Notes: generated from the letters alone by a model not told the origin. Shown: positions 1-8,932, counted from the first letter of the stretch. The stretch is DNA of 64,000 nt from Winogradskya consettensis (GCF_018332715.1 NZ_BOQP01000017.1:62001-126000), one strand, 5' to 3'. Numbers and translations are program-made.

Positions 1-756
1 GGTGACCGTGGGGGCCCAGGGCTTGAGGGAGGCTGCCATGTCGGGGATCGAGCCGTGGCTGCTGGAGATGCCCAGGACCGGCAGCGTGAGGTGCTTGCGG
101 GCCAGGGCCTCATGGTTCAGGCGCGCGGACTCGGCGGCGTCGCGGTAATAGGCCAGGGCGGCGTGGAGGCCGCCCTCGGCGGCGAGGGATGCGGCGTACA
201 GGTCGATTTCCTGGTCACTGAATGCATCTGCGGCGAGGGACTTGGTCTTCAGGAACCATGCGACGTATTCGCGTTCGCGGCCGGCGAGGAGGACCTCCGG
301 CAGGTCGGGCACGAGGTGGAAGGCGAAGTGCCACGTCTTCCACGCGCGGGCCGGGTCCGTCGGGATCGAGTCGGGCAGGGTGATGCCCGGGATGCCGGCG
401 TCGAGCAGGGCGACGCCGCGGATCCGGTCCTCGAACTGCAGGGCCTGGGAGAACGCGACCCACGCGCCGATGTCATGGCCGGCCAGCCAATAGGAGGAAA
501 CACCGAGCGACTGCACGGCGGCGTGGACCGAGGCGGCGGCCGTGTGTGTGTCGTAGCCGCCCGGGGGTCGCTCGGAGTCGCCCTGGCCGGGCAGGTCGAC
601 GGCGATGACGTGGAATCGCTCGGCGAGGGCGGGCATCACCTTCCGCCACGCCTGCCAGGTCTGCGGGAAGCCCGCGAGCAGCACGATCGCCGGACGAGCC
701 GGGGAACCGCCTTCGACGATGTGGAGGCCGGACCGGTGGTGGGTGAAGTCAGTCAT
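1..756 (-). CDS. alpha/beta hydrolase, epoxide-hydrolase-like (3' end outside window)
   Basis: Reads inward from an ATG at 756 and stays open for 252 codons to the window edge, so the C-terminus (with the catalytic His) is missing. An N-terminal LLAGFPQTW stretch supplies the oxyanion-hole loop, followed by DLPGQGDS and the nucleophile elbow GHDIGAW. An Asp rather than Ser at the elbow is typical of epoxide hydrolases and haloalkane dehalogenases, so a water-adding or dehalogenating hydrolase is the best family guess; the substrate is unknown. It is divergent from a TetR gene with a perfect inverted repeat between them, so it is probably that regulator's target. Confidence 0.85.
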   Translation of the reverse strand, partial: MTDFTHHRSGLHIVEGGSPARPAIVLLAGFPQTWQAWRKVMPALAERFHVIAVDLPGQGDSERPPGGYDTHTAAASVHAAVQSLGVSSYWLAGHDIGAWVAFSQALQFEDRIRGVALLDAGIPGITLPDSIPTDPARAWKTWHFAFHLVPDLPEVLLAGREREYVAWFLKTKSLAADAFSDQEIDLYAASLAAEGGLHAALAYYRDAAESARLNHEALARKHLTLPVLGISSSHGSIPDMAASLKPWAPTVT

Positions 757-774
757 GCGAAGCACACTAGGCCA

Positions 775-796
775 TCTTGAACCAAACAGTTCAAGA
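775..796. promoter_or_regulatory. TetR-type operator (perfect inverted repeat)
   Basis: TCTTGAAC, 6-nt spacer, GTTCAAGA: arms 775-782 and 789-796 match perfectly. It sits in the 56-bp gap between the divergent hydrolase and TetR starts, where a dimeric repressor could block both promoters. Binding by the neighbouring TetR protein is inferred from position and symmetry. Confidence 0.75.
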
Positions 797-812
797 TAAT
801 ATGATCAGCGTC

Positions 813-1385
813 ATGGCAGGCAGGAAGCAGTTCGACGTCGGCACGGCACTCGAGGCCGCCATGATCCAGTTCTGGCGGGCGGGTCATGCCGACACGTCGG
901 TGGACGACCTGTCGCGGGTGACCGGGCTCAACCGGAGCTCGCTCTACTCGTCGTTCGGCGGCAAGGATGCGCTGTTCCTGCGGTGCCTCGACCGCTACGT
1001 CACCCGTTACGGCGAGCGGTTCGATGCCGCGCTGGCCGATGCCGGTGATCAACCGGTTGCGGGCGTGCGGGCGTTCTTCGAGGTCACCCTGGAACGTATC
1101 GCCGACCCCGCGCTGCCCGACGGATGCCTGGTGGCCCAGACCGCGATGGCGATCCCGTCGCTCAGCCCGGCCGTGGCCGAGCGCGCGCAGCAGGCGGTGG
1201 GCATTCAGCAGACGCGGCTACGGGCCGCCCTCACCACAATGCCCGATCAGACAGCCGAGGTGTACGCAGTCCACGTCGCCGCCGTCAACCAGTCCCTCGC
1301 CGTCATGAGCCGGACCGGGGCGAGCGCCGCCCAGCTGCGCGCCATCGTCAGCGTGACCCTGGACGCCCTCGAGAACGCTATTTGA
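813..1385 (+). CDS. TetR/AcrR family transcriptional regulator
   Basis: An N-terminal helix-turn-helix reads TSVDDLSRVTGLNRSSLYSSF, preceded by the AALEAAMIQFWRAGHAD-type helix 1 usual for TetR proteins; the rest is an alpha-helical ligand-binding domain. I chose ATG 813 (MAGRKQFDVG) because members of this subgroup begin with such a short basic tail; ATG 801 is possible, and an upstream alternative start at 777 would lie inside the operator. The gene is divergent from an alpha/beta hydrolase and likely represses it and itself. Its 3' end overlaps the convergent gene by 8 bp. The effector cannot be told. Confidence 0.88.
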   Translation: MAGRKQFDVGTALEAAMIQFWRAGHADTSVDDLSRVTGLNRSSLYSSFGGKDALFLRCLDRYVTRYGERFDAALADAGDQPVAGVRAFFEVTLERIADPALPDGCLVAQTAMAIPSLSPAVAERAQQAVGIQQTRLRAALTTMPDQTAEVYAVHVAAVNQSLAVMSRTGASAAQLRAIVSVTLDALENAI

Positions 1386-2145
1386 ACCCGCCGGCGACCT
1401 TCGCGCTCGTCTTCGATGCCTTTGCCTTGACCTCGTACTTGTCGCCGCCCAGCGCGTGCTTCGCGGCGGGGTGGTTGTACTGCGCCGCGAACGTGTACGA
1501 CCCCGGCGCCAGCTGGCCGCCCGGGAGCAGCACGAAGCGGTAGACGATCGTGTCGGCCTGCTGGGTCGGCGTGATCGTCATCATGTTCTCGGGGACCGAG
1601 GTCCAGCGGCCGGCGTACTCCACCTTGTCCGTCTTCGCCACGGTGATGGTCACGTCGAGCTCGGTGATCGTCTTCGTGGTGGTCAGCACGACGTCGTTCT
1701 GGGTCCAGCTGGGGTTCGAGCCCGGGTCGAGCACCGACTGCGACGACAGGTAGCCGTCCTTGGTCGTGGCGCGGTGGGACGCGCCGCTCGACGTCGAGAC
1801 CTGGGGTTTGCGGGAGGACGCCGAGGGCGAGCCGGACGGCGACGCCGACACCGACGGGGAGCCCGACGGGGAAGGCGATACCGACGCGGTGGGCGCGGCG
1901 ACCTGGTCCGTGCCGTTGTCGTCGCCGTCGCTCGACGCGAGACGGACGCCGGCGACGCCCCCGACCAGGACGGCCACGACGCCGAAGGCCGCCGCGAGGG
2001 GGCGCAGGCGGATCAGGGCCGGGCGGCGGGCGGGCTCGGCGCGGTTCTGGATGATCCGGTCGAACATGGCGTCGCGGTCCGGGCGGTGCCGGTCCGCTTG
2101 CTGGTGCAGCAGCGACCGGAGAGCTCGTTCGTCGTGGTCACGCAT
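1378..2145 (-). CDS. single-pass membrane protein, partner of SigE-family sigma factor
   Basis: A 255-residue protein: a charged cytoplasmic N-terminus (about 1-45) with an RSLLHQQADRHRPDRD segment, one membrane helix (about 46-68, PLAAAFGVVAVLVGGVAGV), a long Ser/Pro/Gly linker (SPSPSGSPSVSASPSG) and an extracytoplasmic beta-rich domain of about 130 residues. It overlaps the upstream sigma-factor gene by 8 bp and is therefore translationally coupled to it. That arrangement is usual for anti-sigma or sensor partners of SigE/SigM-type ECF factors, but there is no zinc-binding HxxxCxxC anti-sigma motif, so the regulatory role is inferred from context only. Confidence 0.75.
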   Translation of the reverse strand: MRDHDERALRSLLHQQADRHRPDRDAMFDRIIQNRAEPARRPALIRLRPLAAAFGVVAVLVGGVAGVRLASSDGDDNGTDQVAAPTASVSPSPSGSPSVSASPSGSPSASSRKPQVSTSSGASHRATTKDGYLSSQSVLDPGSNPSWTQNDVVLTTTKTITELDVTITVAKTDKVEYAGRWTSVPENMMTITPTQQADTIVYRFVLLPGGQLAPGSYTFAAQYNHPAAKHALGGDKYEVKAKASKTSAKVAGGFK

Positions 2146-2659
2146 TGAGGCCTCCTCCGATGCTCATCGGGATCTCCTGCAGGAACGTGCTCAGCTGGGC
2201 GGCGCCGCGTGACGTCTGGCTCTTCACCGCGCCGACGGAGATGCCGAGGATCTCGGCGACCTCGCGCTCGGGGACGTCGAACGCGTACCGCAGGATCACG
2301 CATTCGCGGCGGCGGACCGGGAGGCGGCCCAGCGCCGCGCGTACATCCATGATCGCCGGGGTGTCCGGCTCGGCGCGGTCGCGCCGCAGCAGGCCGAGCC
2401 GCAGCATGCCGTGGCGTTCCCGGGTCTGGCGTTTGATCCACTGCCGGGCCAGGTTGGTGACGATGCCCCGGGCGTACGCGAGGGGGCTGTCCGCCGCCTG
2501 CACGCGCGCCCAGTGCCGCCAGACCTCGGTGAACGCGTCGGCGGCGAGGTCATCGGCGATCCCCGAGTCACCCGTCACGAGGTAGGCGAGCCGGGACAGG
2601 TCCGCGTGGTGCTGGTCGAAGAAGCGGCGGAAGGCACGCTCGTCGTCGAGATCGGTCAC
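2138..2659 (-). CDS. SigE-family (ECF) RNA polymerase sigma-70 factor
   Basis: A 173-residue sigma factor with region 2 at about 8-75 (FDQHHADLSRLAYLVTGD, then DLAADAFTEVWRHW) and region 4 at about 105-160 (LPVRRRECVILRYAFD, then the helix-turn-helix VAEILGISVGAVKSQTSRGA). This is the architecture of the actinobacterial SigE family, which usually works with a membrane partner encoded just downstream; here the membrane protein overlaps by 8 bp. Upstream, a hairpin at 2691-2735 separates it from the small ORF, so its promoter should lie in the short gap at 2660-2690 or be shared by read-through. Confidence 0.92.
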   Translation of the reverse strand: MTDLDDERAFRRFFDQHHADLSRLAYLVTGDSGIADDLAADAFTEVWRHWARVQAADSPLAYARGIVTNLARQWIKRQTRERHGMLRLGLLRRDRAEPDTPAIMDVRAALGRLPVRRRECVILRYAFDVPEREVAEILGISVGAVKSQTSRGAAQLSTFLQEIPMSIGGGLNA

Positions 2660-2690
2660 GTGGTCCTTCCTCGGGAGTTTCAGCAGGGGG

Positions 2691-2735
2691 CCGGCTGCCC
2701 CGGCAGGGGCAGATCTTGGGGACCGGGGCAGCCGG
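2691..2735 (-). terminator. hairpin terminator below the small ORF
   Basis: Arms CCGGCTGCCCCGG (2691-2703) and CCGGGGCAGCCGG (2723-2735) are perfect 13-bp complements with a 19-nt loop. It begins 7 bp beyond the stop of the small ORF at 2742 and has no T-tract, as is common in high-GC actinobacteria. Confidence 0.7.
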
Positions 2736-2741
2736 AGTATG

Positions 2742-2969
2742 TCAGCCGATCCGTACCGAGCAGGAATCGGTGTCCAGCGTTCCCGAGCCGGTGAAGGCCT
2801 CCGTACCGGCCCGCACGCTGGAAAGATACTTCGCCGCGGGCCGCCGCGCCCTGGCAGTCACGTCGTCGGTGAAGTCGGGCAGGCCCGTGTTGTGCATGAC
2901 GCCCGCGGTGACGGCGACGCCGGCCGAGGTGCCGACGGCGATCGGGAGGTCGTATCGCTTGCGCAACAT
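2742..2969 (-). CDS. small hypothetical protein, 75 aa
   Basis: Starts MLRKRYDLPIAVG at ATG 2969 with AGAAGG placed 6 nt upstream, and ends just before a strong hairpin. Both are signs of a real gene on this strand. The product has a weakly hydrophobic stretch (PIAVGTSAGVAVTAGV), then a basic patch TARARRPAAKYLSS and a Ser/Thr/Gly-rich tail with a single Cys (DTDSCSVRIG). No known family is recognised. It could be a short exported or modified peptide; equally it might be chance coding opposite the kinase promoter region. A longer reading from 3170 has no ribosome site. Confidence 0.45.
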   Translation of the reverse strand: MLRKRYDLPIAVGTSAGVAVTAGVMHNTGLPDFTDDVTARARRPAAKYLSSVRAGTEAFTGSGTLDTDSCSVRIG

Positions 2970-3162
2970 GTGGAGCCTTCTCGACGGGGACAAGGGCACA
3001 ACGCTCGCGCGCGGAGGGGCGGTGAGGTCCGGAGCCGCCCCTCCGCGGGCGAACAACCACTCAGTGGTCCACGGCACCGGAAAGGTTGCTCGCGTCGCAA
3101 AAGTTTTTTTGGTGTCGCCCATTAGGGTGACGTCGAACGTTCCACGGGGAGGACCACCGATC

Positions 3163-4680
3163 ATGACCATGCCGCTGCGGCCGGGCGAACAGACCCGGCT
3201 CGGGCGCTACGAGCTGCTGGGCCGTCTTGGCCAGGGTGGCATGGGCACCGTCTATCTCGGCAGCGACGACTCGGGGCGGCGGGTGGCCATCAAGATGGTC
3301 CGGCCGGAGTTCGCCGATGAGCAGGAGTTCCGGGGGCGGTTCCGCAGCGAGGTCAACCGGGCCAAGCAGGTGCCCCCGTTCTCCACCGCCGAGGTGCTCG
3401 ACGCCGACCCCGACCACGACCCGCCCTATCTCGTGGTGGAGTACGTCGAGGGGCCGAGCCTGCAGGCCGTGATCGCCGACAAGGGCCCGCTGTCCGGCTC
3501 CGCGCTGCACGGGGTGGCGGTCGGCATCGCGACGGCGCTGACCGCGATCCACGGCGCCGGCGTGATCCACCGCGACCTCAAACCGGGCAACGTCCTCATC
3601 GCGATGGGTGGCATCAAGGTCATCGACTTCGGGATCGCGCGCGCATTCGAGGCGACCAGCGCTCACACGCGTACCGATCAGATGGTCGGCACTGTCGCCT
3701 ACATGGCGCCGGAGCGGTTCGATGATGCCGGTGGCCGTCAGGTCGGGCCGGCGGCGGACATCTTCGCGTGGGGTGCCGTGGTGGCCTACGCGGCGACCGG
3801 CCGCACCCCGTTCGCGGCAGACTCGGCGGCGTCGACCGCGATGCGCATCCTGACCCAGCCGCCCGAGCTCAGCGGCCTGCCCGAGCCGCTGCGGGCCCTG
3901 GTGGCCCGCGCGCTGGCCAAGGAGCCCAAGGACCGGCCCACCGCACGTCAGCTGCTCGATCTGCTGCTGGCCGGTGGCACCGGGGAGGCGGGCGTCGCGG
4001 CCCTCGCGCAGGAGGCCACGACCGTCACGCCGCGGCCGAGGAGACGACAGCGGCTCCTGCTCCCCGTCGCGGTGATCGTCGCGGTGCTGGCCGGGATGTT
4101 CGGCGCCCGGATCGGCATGGACCGCTCCGACGCCGGTTCCGAGCCGGCGGGTGACACTCCGGTCGTGCGCCCCACGCCCTCGGTGGACCCGCACGCCGAG
4201 ATCCTCGCCGGGCGCAACCTCACGCTGCTGCACGTCGACGAGATCGACCGTGACCTTGCCCTCGACGTGCAGGATCCGCGGGTGCGGGCCGCCGACGGCA
4301 CCGGGAACAAGTCGTTGTTCCTGCTGGAGCCGGTCGGCGTCGACTATCTGGTCCGCACCCTGCGCGAGGGCGTCGGCGGGCCGGAGACGTGCCTCGGGGT
4401 GCGCAACGATCCGGAGGGCTCGGCGTTCCTCGTCCCGGCGCAGTGCAAGGCGACAAAAGCGACCCTGTTCTCCTTCACCGCGATCGGCAAGAAGGACGAC
4501 AAGGGTCGCGAGCGTTACACGATGTCCAACGACGAGTCCGGCACGGTGCTCTGGGATCCGAGCAACCGGACGGTGATCGTCGAGGTCGCCGATGACTGGA
4601 CGCCGAACCTCAGCGTCAGCTTCGTGGACCGCGGCCCCCTCTCGGAGGCCGCGATCCCGTCGGCGTCTAGACCTTCCTGA
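3163..4680 (+). CDS. receptor-type Ser/Thr protein kinase (PknB-like)
   Basis: Start ATG 3163 has GGGGAGGA 9-16 nt upstream; an in-frame extension to 2716 is discarded. The 505-residue protein has a complete Hanks kinase domain (about 13-275): glycine loop RLGQGGMGTVYLG, ATP lysine in VAIKMV, catalytic HRDLKPGNVL, DFGIAR, and APERF. A Pro/Arg linker leads to one membrane helix (about 297-318, LLLPVAVIVAVLAGMFGA) and an extracytoplasmic domain of about 170 residues that matches no PASTA or NHL repeat I know. It probably senses an outside signal and phosphorylates cytoplasmic proteins. A paralogue lies at 15420. Its 3' end overlaps the convergent GH42 gene by 14 bp. Confidence 0.92.
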   Translation: MTMPLRPGEQTRLGRYELLGRLGQGGMGTVYLGSDDSGRRVAIKMVRPEFADEQEFRGRFRSEVNRAKQVPPFSTAEVLDADPDHDPPYLVVEYVEGPSLQAVIADKGPLSGSALHGVAVGIATALTAIHGAGVIHRDLKPGNVLIAMGGIKVIDFGIARAFEATSAHTRTDQMVGTVAYMAPERFDDAGGRQVGPAADIFAWGAVVAYAATGRTPFAADSAASTAMRILTQPPELSGLPEPLRALVARALAKEPKDRPTARQLLDLLLAGGTGEAGVAALAQEATTVTPRPRRRQRLLLPVAVIVAVLAGMFGARIGMDRSDAGSEPAGDTPVVRPTPSVDPHAEILAGRNLTLLHVDEIDRDLALDVQDPRVRAADGTGNKSLFLLEPVGVDYLVRTLREGVGGPETCLGVRNDPEGSAFLVPAQCKATKATLFSFTAIGKKDDKGRERYTMSNDESGTVLWDPSNRTVIVEVADDWTPNLSVSFVDRGPLSEAAIPSASRPS

Positions 4681-6655
4681 GCACCGTGACGCCGCGCGCC
4701 TCGAGCAGCGTGCCCGAGCCGTGCAGCACCTCGCCGTCGAGACCGGTCAGCTCGACCGGCTCGGCGGTCCGGTTCACCACGAACCAGTAGTCGCCACGCA
4801 CCGCGAGCTCGACCCGCCCGCGCAGCTCCTCCGGCAGTTCACTGACGATCCCGGCCCGCTGCAGCAGGTCACCCAGGACCGGGACGAGACCTTCCGGGCC
4901 GAGCCGGGTCGACACGTACGCCGCCGAGCCCGTCCCCACACTGCGCCGGGTGATGGCGGCACCGCCGTCCTTGTAGCTGGCGAGCACCTCCACCCCCGCC
5001 CCGGTGACCTCGACGTGGTCGGTCCAGACCGTGCCGATGGTGCCGTTGTCGAGCGCGGCGCTGTCGCCGTCCAGCAGCGGCTCGAACTCCTCGATCCGGA
5101 TGCCGAGCAGGTCACGCAGCGCACCCGGGTAGCCGCCGAGCCAGATGTGGTCGTTCTCGTCGACGACCCCCGAGAAGTACGTGGTGACGAGGTGTCCCCC
5201 GGCGTTCACGTAGGACTCGAGGCGTTCCCGCAGCGCCTGCGGCACCACGTGCAGGATCGGCGCCACGACCATGTCGTAACCGGCCAGATCGGCGTGCGAC
5301 GGCACGACGTCGGCGCGGACGCCGAGGTCGAGGAACGCCGTGTACCAGTCGAGGGCCTCCTGCTTGTACCGCAGCCGATCGGTCGGGTGCGAGTCCTGCT
5401 CGCTGGCCCACCACGAGTCCCAGTCGAAGACGATCGCGGCCCGTGACGGCGTCCGCCCGGTCCCCGAGATCGGGGCGAGCTTGCGCAGGGTGTCCCCCAG
5501 TGCCACGACGTCGCGGAACAGCGTGCTGTCCTCGCCGGCGTGCGGGACCATCGCCGAGTGGTACTTCTCGGCTCCGGCCTTCGACTGGCGCCACTGGAAG
5601 AAGCAGACCGCGTCGGCTCCGTGCGCGACGTGCGTGAGCGAGTCACGCGCCAGTTCGCCCGGCTTCTTGGGCACGTTGACCGGCTGCCAGTTGACCGCGC
5701 TGGTCGAGTGCTCCATGAGGAACCACGGCCTGCCGCCCGCCACCCCGCCGGTGAGGTTCGCCGAGAACGACAGGTCGTCCAGCGACTGCGCACCCGGCAG
5801 GCGGTAGTGGTCGTTCGAGACGAAGTCGACGTCGGCCGCCCACGCGGCGTAGTCCATCGGCTTCTGCTCGCCCATGATCATGAAGTTGGTGGTGACCGGG
5901 ATACCCGGCGTCAGCTCGTGCAGCACGTCCCGCTCGGCGCGCAGGTACACGCGCAGGGCCTCGGACGAGAACCGTTTGAAGTCGAGCTGCTGGGTCGGGT
6001 TCGGGTGGGTCGCCGCCAGCCGTGGCGGGAGGATCTGCGCCCAGTCGCTGTAGTGCTGCGACCAGAACGAGGTCCCCCACGCCGCGTTCAGTGCGTCGAG
6101 GGTGCCGTACTTGCTCTGCAGCCACGACCGGAACGCCGCCGCGGCGTCGTCCGAGTAGTCGTAGATGTTGTGACAGCCCAGCTCGTTGGAGACGTGCCAC
6201 GCGGTCAGCGCCGGGTGGTTGCCGTACCGCTCGGCCATCACGCGGACCAGGCGCAGGGCGTGCTCGCGGAAGATCGGCGAGGTGGGGCGCCACTGCTGAC
6301 GCCCGCCCGGCCAGATCGTGCGGCCCTGCTGGTCCACCGGAAGGATCTCCGGGTGCTTCGTGGTCAGCCACGGCGGCGGGGAGGCCGTCGCGGTGGCGAG
6401 GTCGACCGAGATGCCCCCGGCGTGCAGCAGATCCAGGATCTCGTCGAGCCAGCCGAAGTCATACTCACCCTCGGTCGGTTCGAGGCGTGCCCACGAGAAG
6501 ATGGCGAGCGAGACGATCGTGACGCCGGCCGCACGCATGGCGCGCACGTCCTCGTCCCAGACCTCCCGCGGCCACTGCTCGGGGTTGTAGTCGGCGCCGT
6601 ACTCCAGCCGGGGCTGCTGCCCCGGCCGGGTCGGGCGAAGCCAGCGAGTCGTCAC
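4667..6655 (-). CDS. GH42 beta-galactosidase
   Basis: A 662-residue enzyme beginning at GTG 6655, which overlaps the stop of the upstream binding-protein gene (GTGA). The N-terminus VTTRWLRPTRPG leads into the TIM barrel (LEYGADYNPEQWP, then IFSWARLEP). The acid/base Glu lies in WHVSNELGCHN and the nucleophile Glu in WFLMEHSTSAVNW, both standard for family 42. A trimerisation domain and a small C-terminal beta domain follow (TGLDGEVLHGSG). No signal peptide, so it acts in the cytoplasm on imported beta-galactosides. It is the last gene of the operon with the sugar ABC importer, whose substrate is therefore probably a beta-galactoside or galacto-oligosaccharide. Confidence 0.93.
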   Translation of the reverse strand: MTTRWLRPTRPGQQPRLEYGADYNPEQWPREVWDEDVRAMRAAGVTIVSLAIFSWARLEPTEGEYDFGWLDEILDLLHAGGISVDLATATASPPPWLTTKHPEILPVDQQGRTIWPGGRQQWRPTSPIFREHALRLVRVMAERYGNHPALTAWHVSNELGCHNIYDYSDDAAAAFRSWLQSKYGTLDALNAAWGTSFWSQHYSDWAQILPPRLAATHPNPTQQLDFKRFSSEALRVYLRAERDVLHELTPGIPVTTNFMIMGEQKPMDYAAWAADVDFVSNDHYRLPGAQSLDDLSFSANLTGGVAGGRPWFLMEHSTSAVNWQPVNVPKKPGELARDSLTHVAHGADAVCFFQWRQSKAGAEKYHSAMVPHAGEDSTLFRDVVALGDTLRKLAPISGTGRTPSRAAIVFDWDSWWASEQDSHPTDRLRYKQEALDWYTAFLDLGVRADVVPSHADLAGYDMVVAPILHVVPQALRERLESYVNAGGHLVTTYFSGVVDENDHIWLGGYPGALRDLLGIRIEEFEPLLDGDSAALDNGTIGTVWTDHVEVTGAGVEVLASYKDGGAAITRRSVGTGSAAYVSTRLGPEGLVPVLGDLLQRAGIVSELPEELRGRVELAVRGDYWFVVNRTAEPVELTGLDGEVLHGSGTLLEARGVTVLRKV

Positions 6656-8001
6656 TTGACCGTGAACCCCTGCTCCTTGCCGTACGCCGCGGACTGGTCC
6701 TGCCACGCCTTGAGACCATCGGCCAGCGGCGTCGAGGAGACGTACGCCTTGCCGACGCTGTCGTTGAAGATGCTGTTCGCGTACACCTGGAAGGGCAGGT
6801 ACGACCAGCCGGGCGTCACGTTCTTCGAGGAGGCCGCGAAGATCTCGTTGGCCTTCTGGCCGCCGAAGTACTTGAACTCGGTGTTGAGGAACGCGTCGGA
6901 GTTCAGCTGCTTGACCGTGGCCGGGAAGGCACCGTTGTCAACGCGGGTCTGCACGCCGTCGCCGTCGTTGGCGTACTTCAGGAAGCCGTAGGCCAGCGCC
7001 TTGTTGGAGGACTTCTCCGGGATGGCGAGCGAGCTGCCACCGTTCTCGGCGGAGGCGGTGCCACCGGCGGTCCACTGCGGCAGGGCCGCGACGCGCCACT
7101 TACCGGAGCCCGCGGGGGCGCCGGAGGTGAAGTTGGCGGGCATCCACGCGCCGGTGTTCAGGGTGGCGATGGACCCGTTGCCGAGGCCCTGGTACCACTG
7201 GTCGCTCCAGGAGCTGATCGGCGCGAGCAGCTTCTCGCTGATCAGCGCCTGCCAGACCTTGACGAACTCCTGCGAGCCCGCGTCGTTCAGGTTGATCGTG
7301 ACGTTGGTGCCGTCGACCTGGTACGGCTTGCCGCCGGCCTGCCAGATGAGGCTGGTGACGAAGCCGGCGTCGCCGGTGTCGTTGGCGATGTACGCCTTCG
7401 GGTCCGCGGCGTGCAGCTTGCGGGCCGCGTCGAGGAACTCGGTCCACGTGGTCGGGACCGTGATCTTGTACTTGTCGAAGACGTCCTTGTTGTAGAACAT
7501 CGCCATGGGGCCCGAGTCCATCGGGAGCCCGTAGGTGCCGCTGCCGGACTGGACCGAGGCCCACGGGCCGGGGCTGAAGTCGGCCTTGAGCGACGAGGCG
7601 CCCATCTGGTTCAGGTCGGTGATCGACTTGCCGAGCGCGAACTGCGGCAGCGCGTAGTACTCGATCTGCGCGACGTCCGGGATGCCCGAGCCGGCCGCGA
7701 ACGCGTTCTGCAGCGCGGTGTACTGGTCGTTCCCGGTGCCGGCGTTGACCAGGTTGATCTTCACGTTCGGGTAGGTCTTCTGGAAGTTCGCGACGACCTG
7801 CTTGAGGGTCGGCTCCCACGCCCAGACGGTGAGGTTGCCACCCTTCTGCAGCGCGGCGGTCACATCGGCGTCGGAGACGGTCGTGCCGGACGTGCCCGAC
7901 GAGGAGTCGTCGTCACCGCCGCCGCACGCGGCGAGGGTGAGGGTGGTGGCGGTGGCGAGCGCGGCCAGGCCGAGCAGACGCCGCCGGGTGAAAGTGGTCA
8001 T
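6652..8001 (-). CDS. sugar ABC transporter solute-binding lipoprotein
   Basis: A 449-residue family-1 (MalE-type) extracellular binding protein. The N-terminus has twin arginines and a lipobox: TRRRLLGLAALATATTLT ending LAAC, followed by a Gly/Asp/Ser tether. The body shows the usual GNLTVWAWEPTLKQVVANF start, MFYNKDVFDKY and GAWMPANF motifs of carbohydrate-binding members. It is anchored outside the membrane and delivers sugar to the two permeases encoded upstream. The stop overlaps the GH42 start by 4 bp. The specific sugar is inferred from GH42. Confidence 0.93.
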   Translation of the reverse strand: MTTFTRRRLLGLAALATATTLTLAACGGGDDDSSSGTSGTTVSDADVTAALQKGGNLTVWAWEPTLKQVVANFQKTYPNVKINLVNAGTGNDQYTALQNAFAAGSGIPDVAQIEYYALPQFALGKSITDLNQMGASSLKADFSPGPWASVQSGSGTYGLPMDSGPMAMFYNKDVFDKYKITVPTTWTEFLDAARKLHAADPKAYIANDTGDAGFVTSLIWQAGGKPYQVDGTNVTINLNDAGSQEFVKVWQALISEKLLAPISSWSDQWYQGLGNGSIATLNTGAWMPANFTSGAPAGSGKWRVAALPQWTAGGTASAENGGSSLAIPEKSSNKALAYGFLKYANDGDGVQTRVDNGAFPATVKQLNSDAFLNTEFKYFGGQKANEIFAASSKNVTPGWSYLPFQVYANSIFNDSVGKAYVSSTPLADGLKAWQDQSAAYGKEQGFTVK

Positions 8002-8012
8002 GCGTGATCTCC

Positions 8013-8927
8013 TTATTCCTTAACGCTGCCGGCGGCAAGGCCGGACTGCCAGTAACGCTGCAGCAGCAGGAACGCGGCCAGCAGCGGGAGGATCGTGAGC
8101 ATCGATCCGGTGATGACGAGGTTGAACACGACGTCCCCGCCGGCGGTCTGGGCCTGAGCGTTCCAGGCGTTCAGGCCGACGGTGAGCGGGTACCAGTCGG
8201 GGTCCTTGAGCATGATCAGAGGCAGGAAGTAGTTGTTCCAGGTCGCGACCATGCTGAAGAGCAGGACGGTGACGATGCCCGGGGCGAGCAGCGGCACGGC
8301 GAGGCGGAAGAAGATGCGGAACTCGCCGGCCCCGTCGACCCGCGCCGCCTCGATGATCTCCGTCGGGATCGCCTGCTCCGTGAAGGTCCACATGAGGTAG
8401 AGCCCGAACGGGGTGATCAATGACGGGATGATGACGGCCCACGGGGTGTTCGTCAGGCCCATCTTGCTGAACATGAGGAACGTGGGGACCGCCAGCGCGG
8501 TGCCGGGGACGGCGACCGCGCCGATGACGATGGCGAAGACGCCCTTCTTGCCGGGGAAGTCGAACTTCGCCAGGCCGTAACCCGCCAGCACGGCGAGGAA
8601 GGTCGCGCCGCCGGCGCCGACGATCACGTAGAACAGCGTGTTGCCCAGCCAGCGGACGAAGATGCCGTCGTTGTACGTGAGCGTCTCGCGGATGTTGTCC
8701 CAGAGCGCGAAGTGCCCGTCGTCGAACCACAGGCCGAACGAGCTCGCCAGCCCGTCCTGGGTCTTCGTCGAGTTGATCAGCAGCCAGACCAGCGGGATCA
8801 GGCTGTAGATCAGCGCGATGCCGGTGACCAGCGTGAGGACCACGCTCTTGCGGTTGCGCGGCTTACGGGGGGTGAGCGGCGACTTGTGGGTGCCGGTGCG
8901 CTCGGGCGCGGTGACCATGGTCGTCAT
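8013..8927 (-). CDS. carbohydrate ABC transporter permease (MalG type)
   Basis: A 304-residue inner-membrane protein with six predicted helices, the first at about 29-50 (VVLTLVTGIALIYSLIPLVW). The EAA loop, which docks the ATPase, reads EAARVDGAGEFRIFFRLAVPLLAPG. It follows the other permease by 5 bp and precedes the binding protein by 11 bp, so it is the second subunit of the heterodimeric channel. No ATPase gene is present in the operon; such sugar importers usually share an MsmK/MsiK-type ATPase encoded elsewhere. Confidence 0.92.
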   Translation of the reverse strand: MTTMVTAPERTGTHKSPLTPRKPRNRKSVVLTLVTGIALIYSLIPLVWLLINSTKTQDGLASSFGLWFDDGHFALWDNIRETLTYNDGIFVRWLGNTLFYVIVGAGGATFLAVLAGYGLAKFDFPGKKGVFAIVIGAVAVPGTALAVPTFLMFSKMGLTNTPWAVIIPSLITPFGLYLMWTFTEQAIPTEIIEAARVDGAGEFRIFFRLAVPLLAPGIVTVLLFSMVATWNNYFLPLIMLKDPDWYPLTVGLNAWNAQAQTAGGDVVFNLVITGSMLTILPLLAAFLLLQRYWQSGLAAGSVKE

Positions 8928-8932
8928 GGCGC

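Noticed and set aside
2716..3162. N-terminal extension of the first kinase
   Set aside because: No ribosome site, not family-like, and it runs over a hairpin; the start at 3163 has GGGGAGGA upstream.
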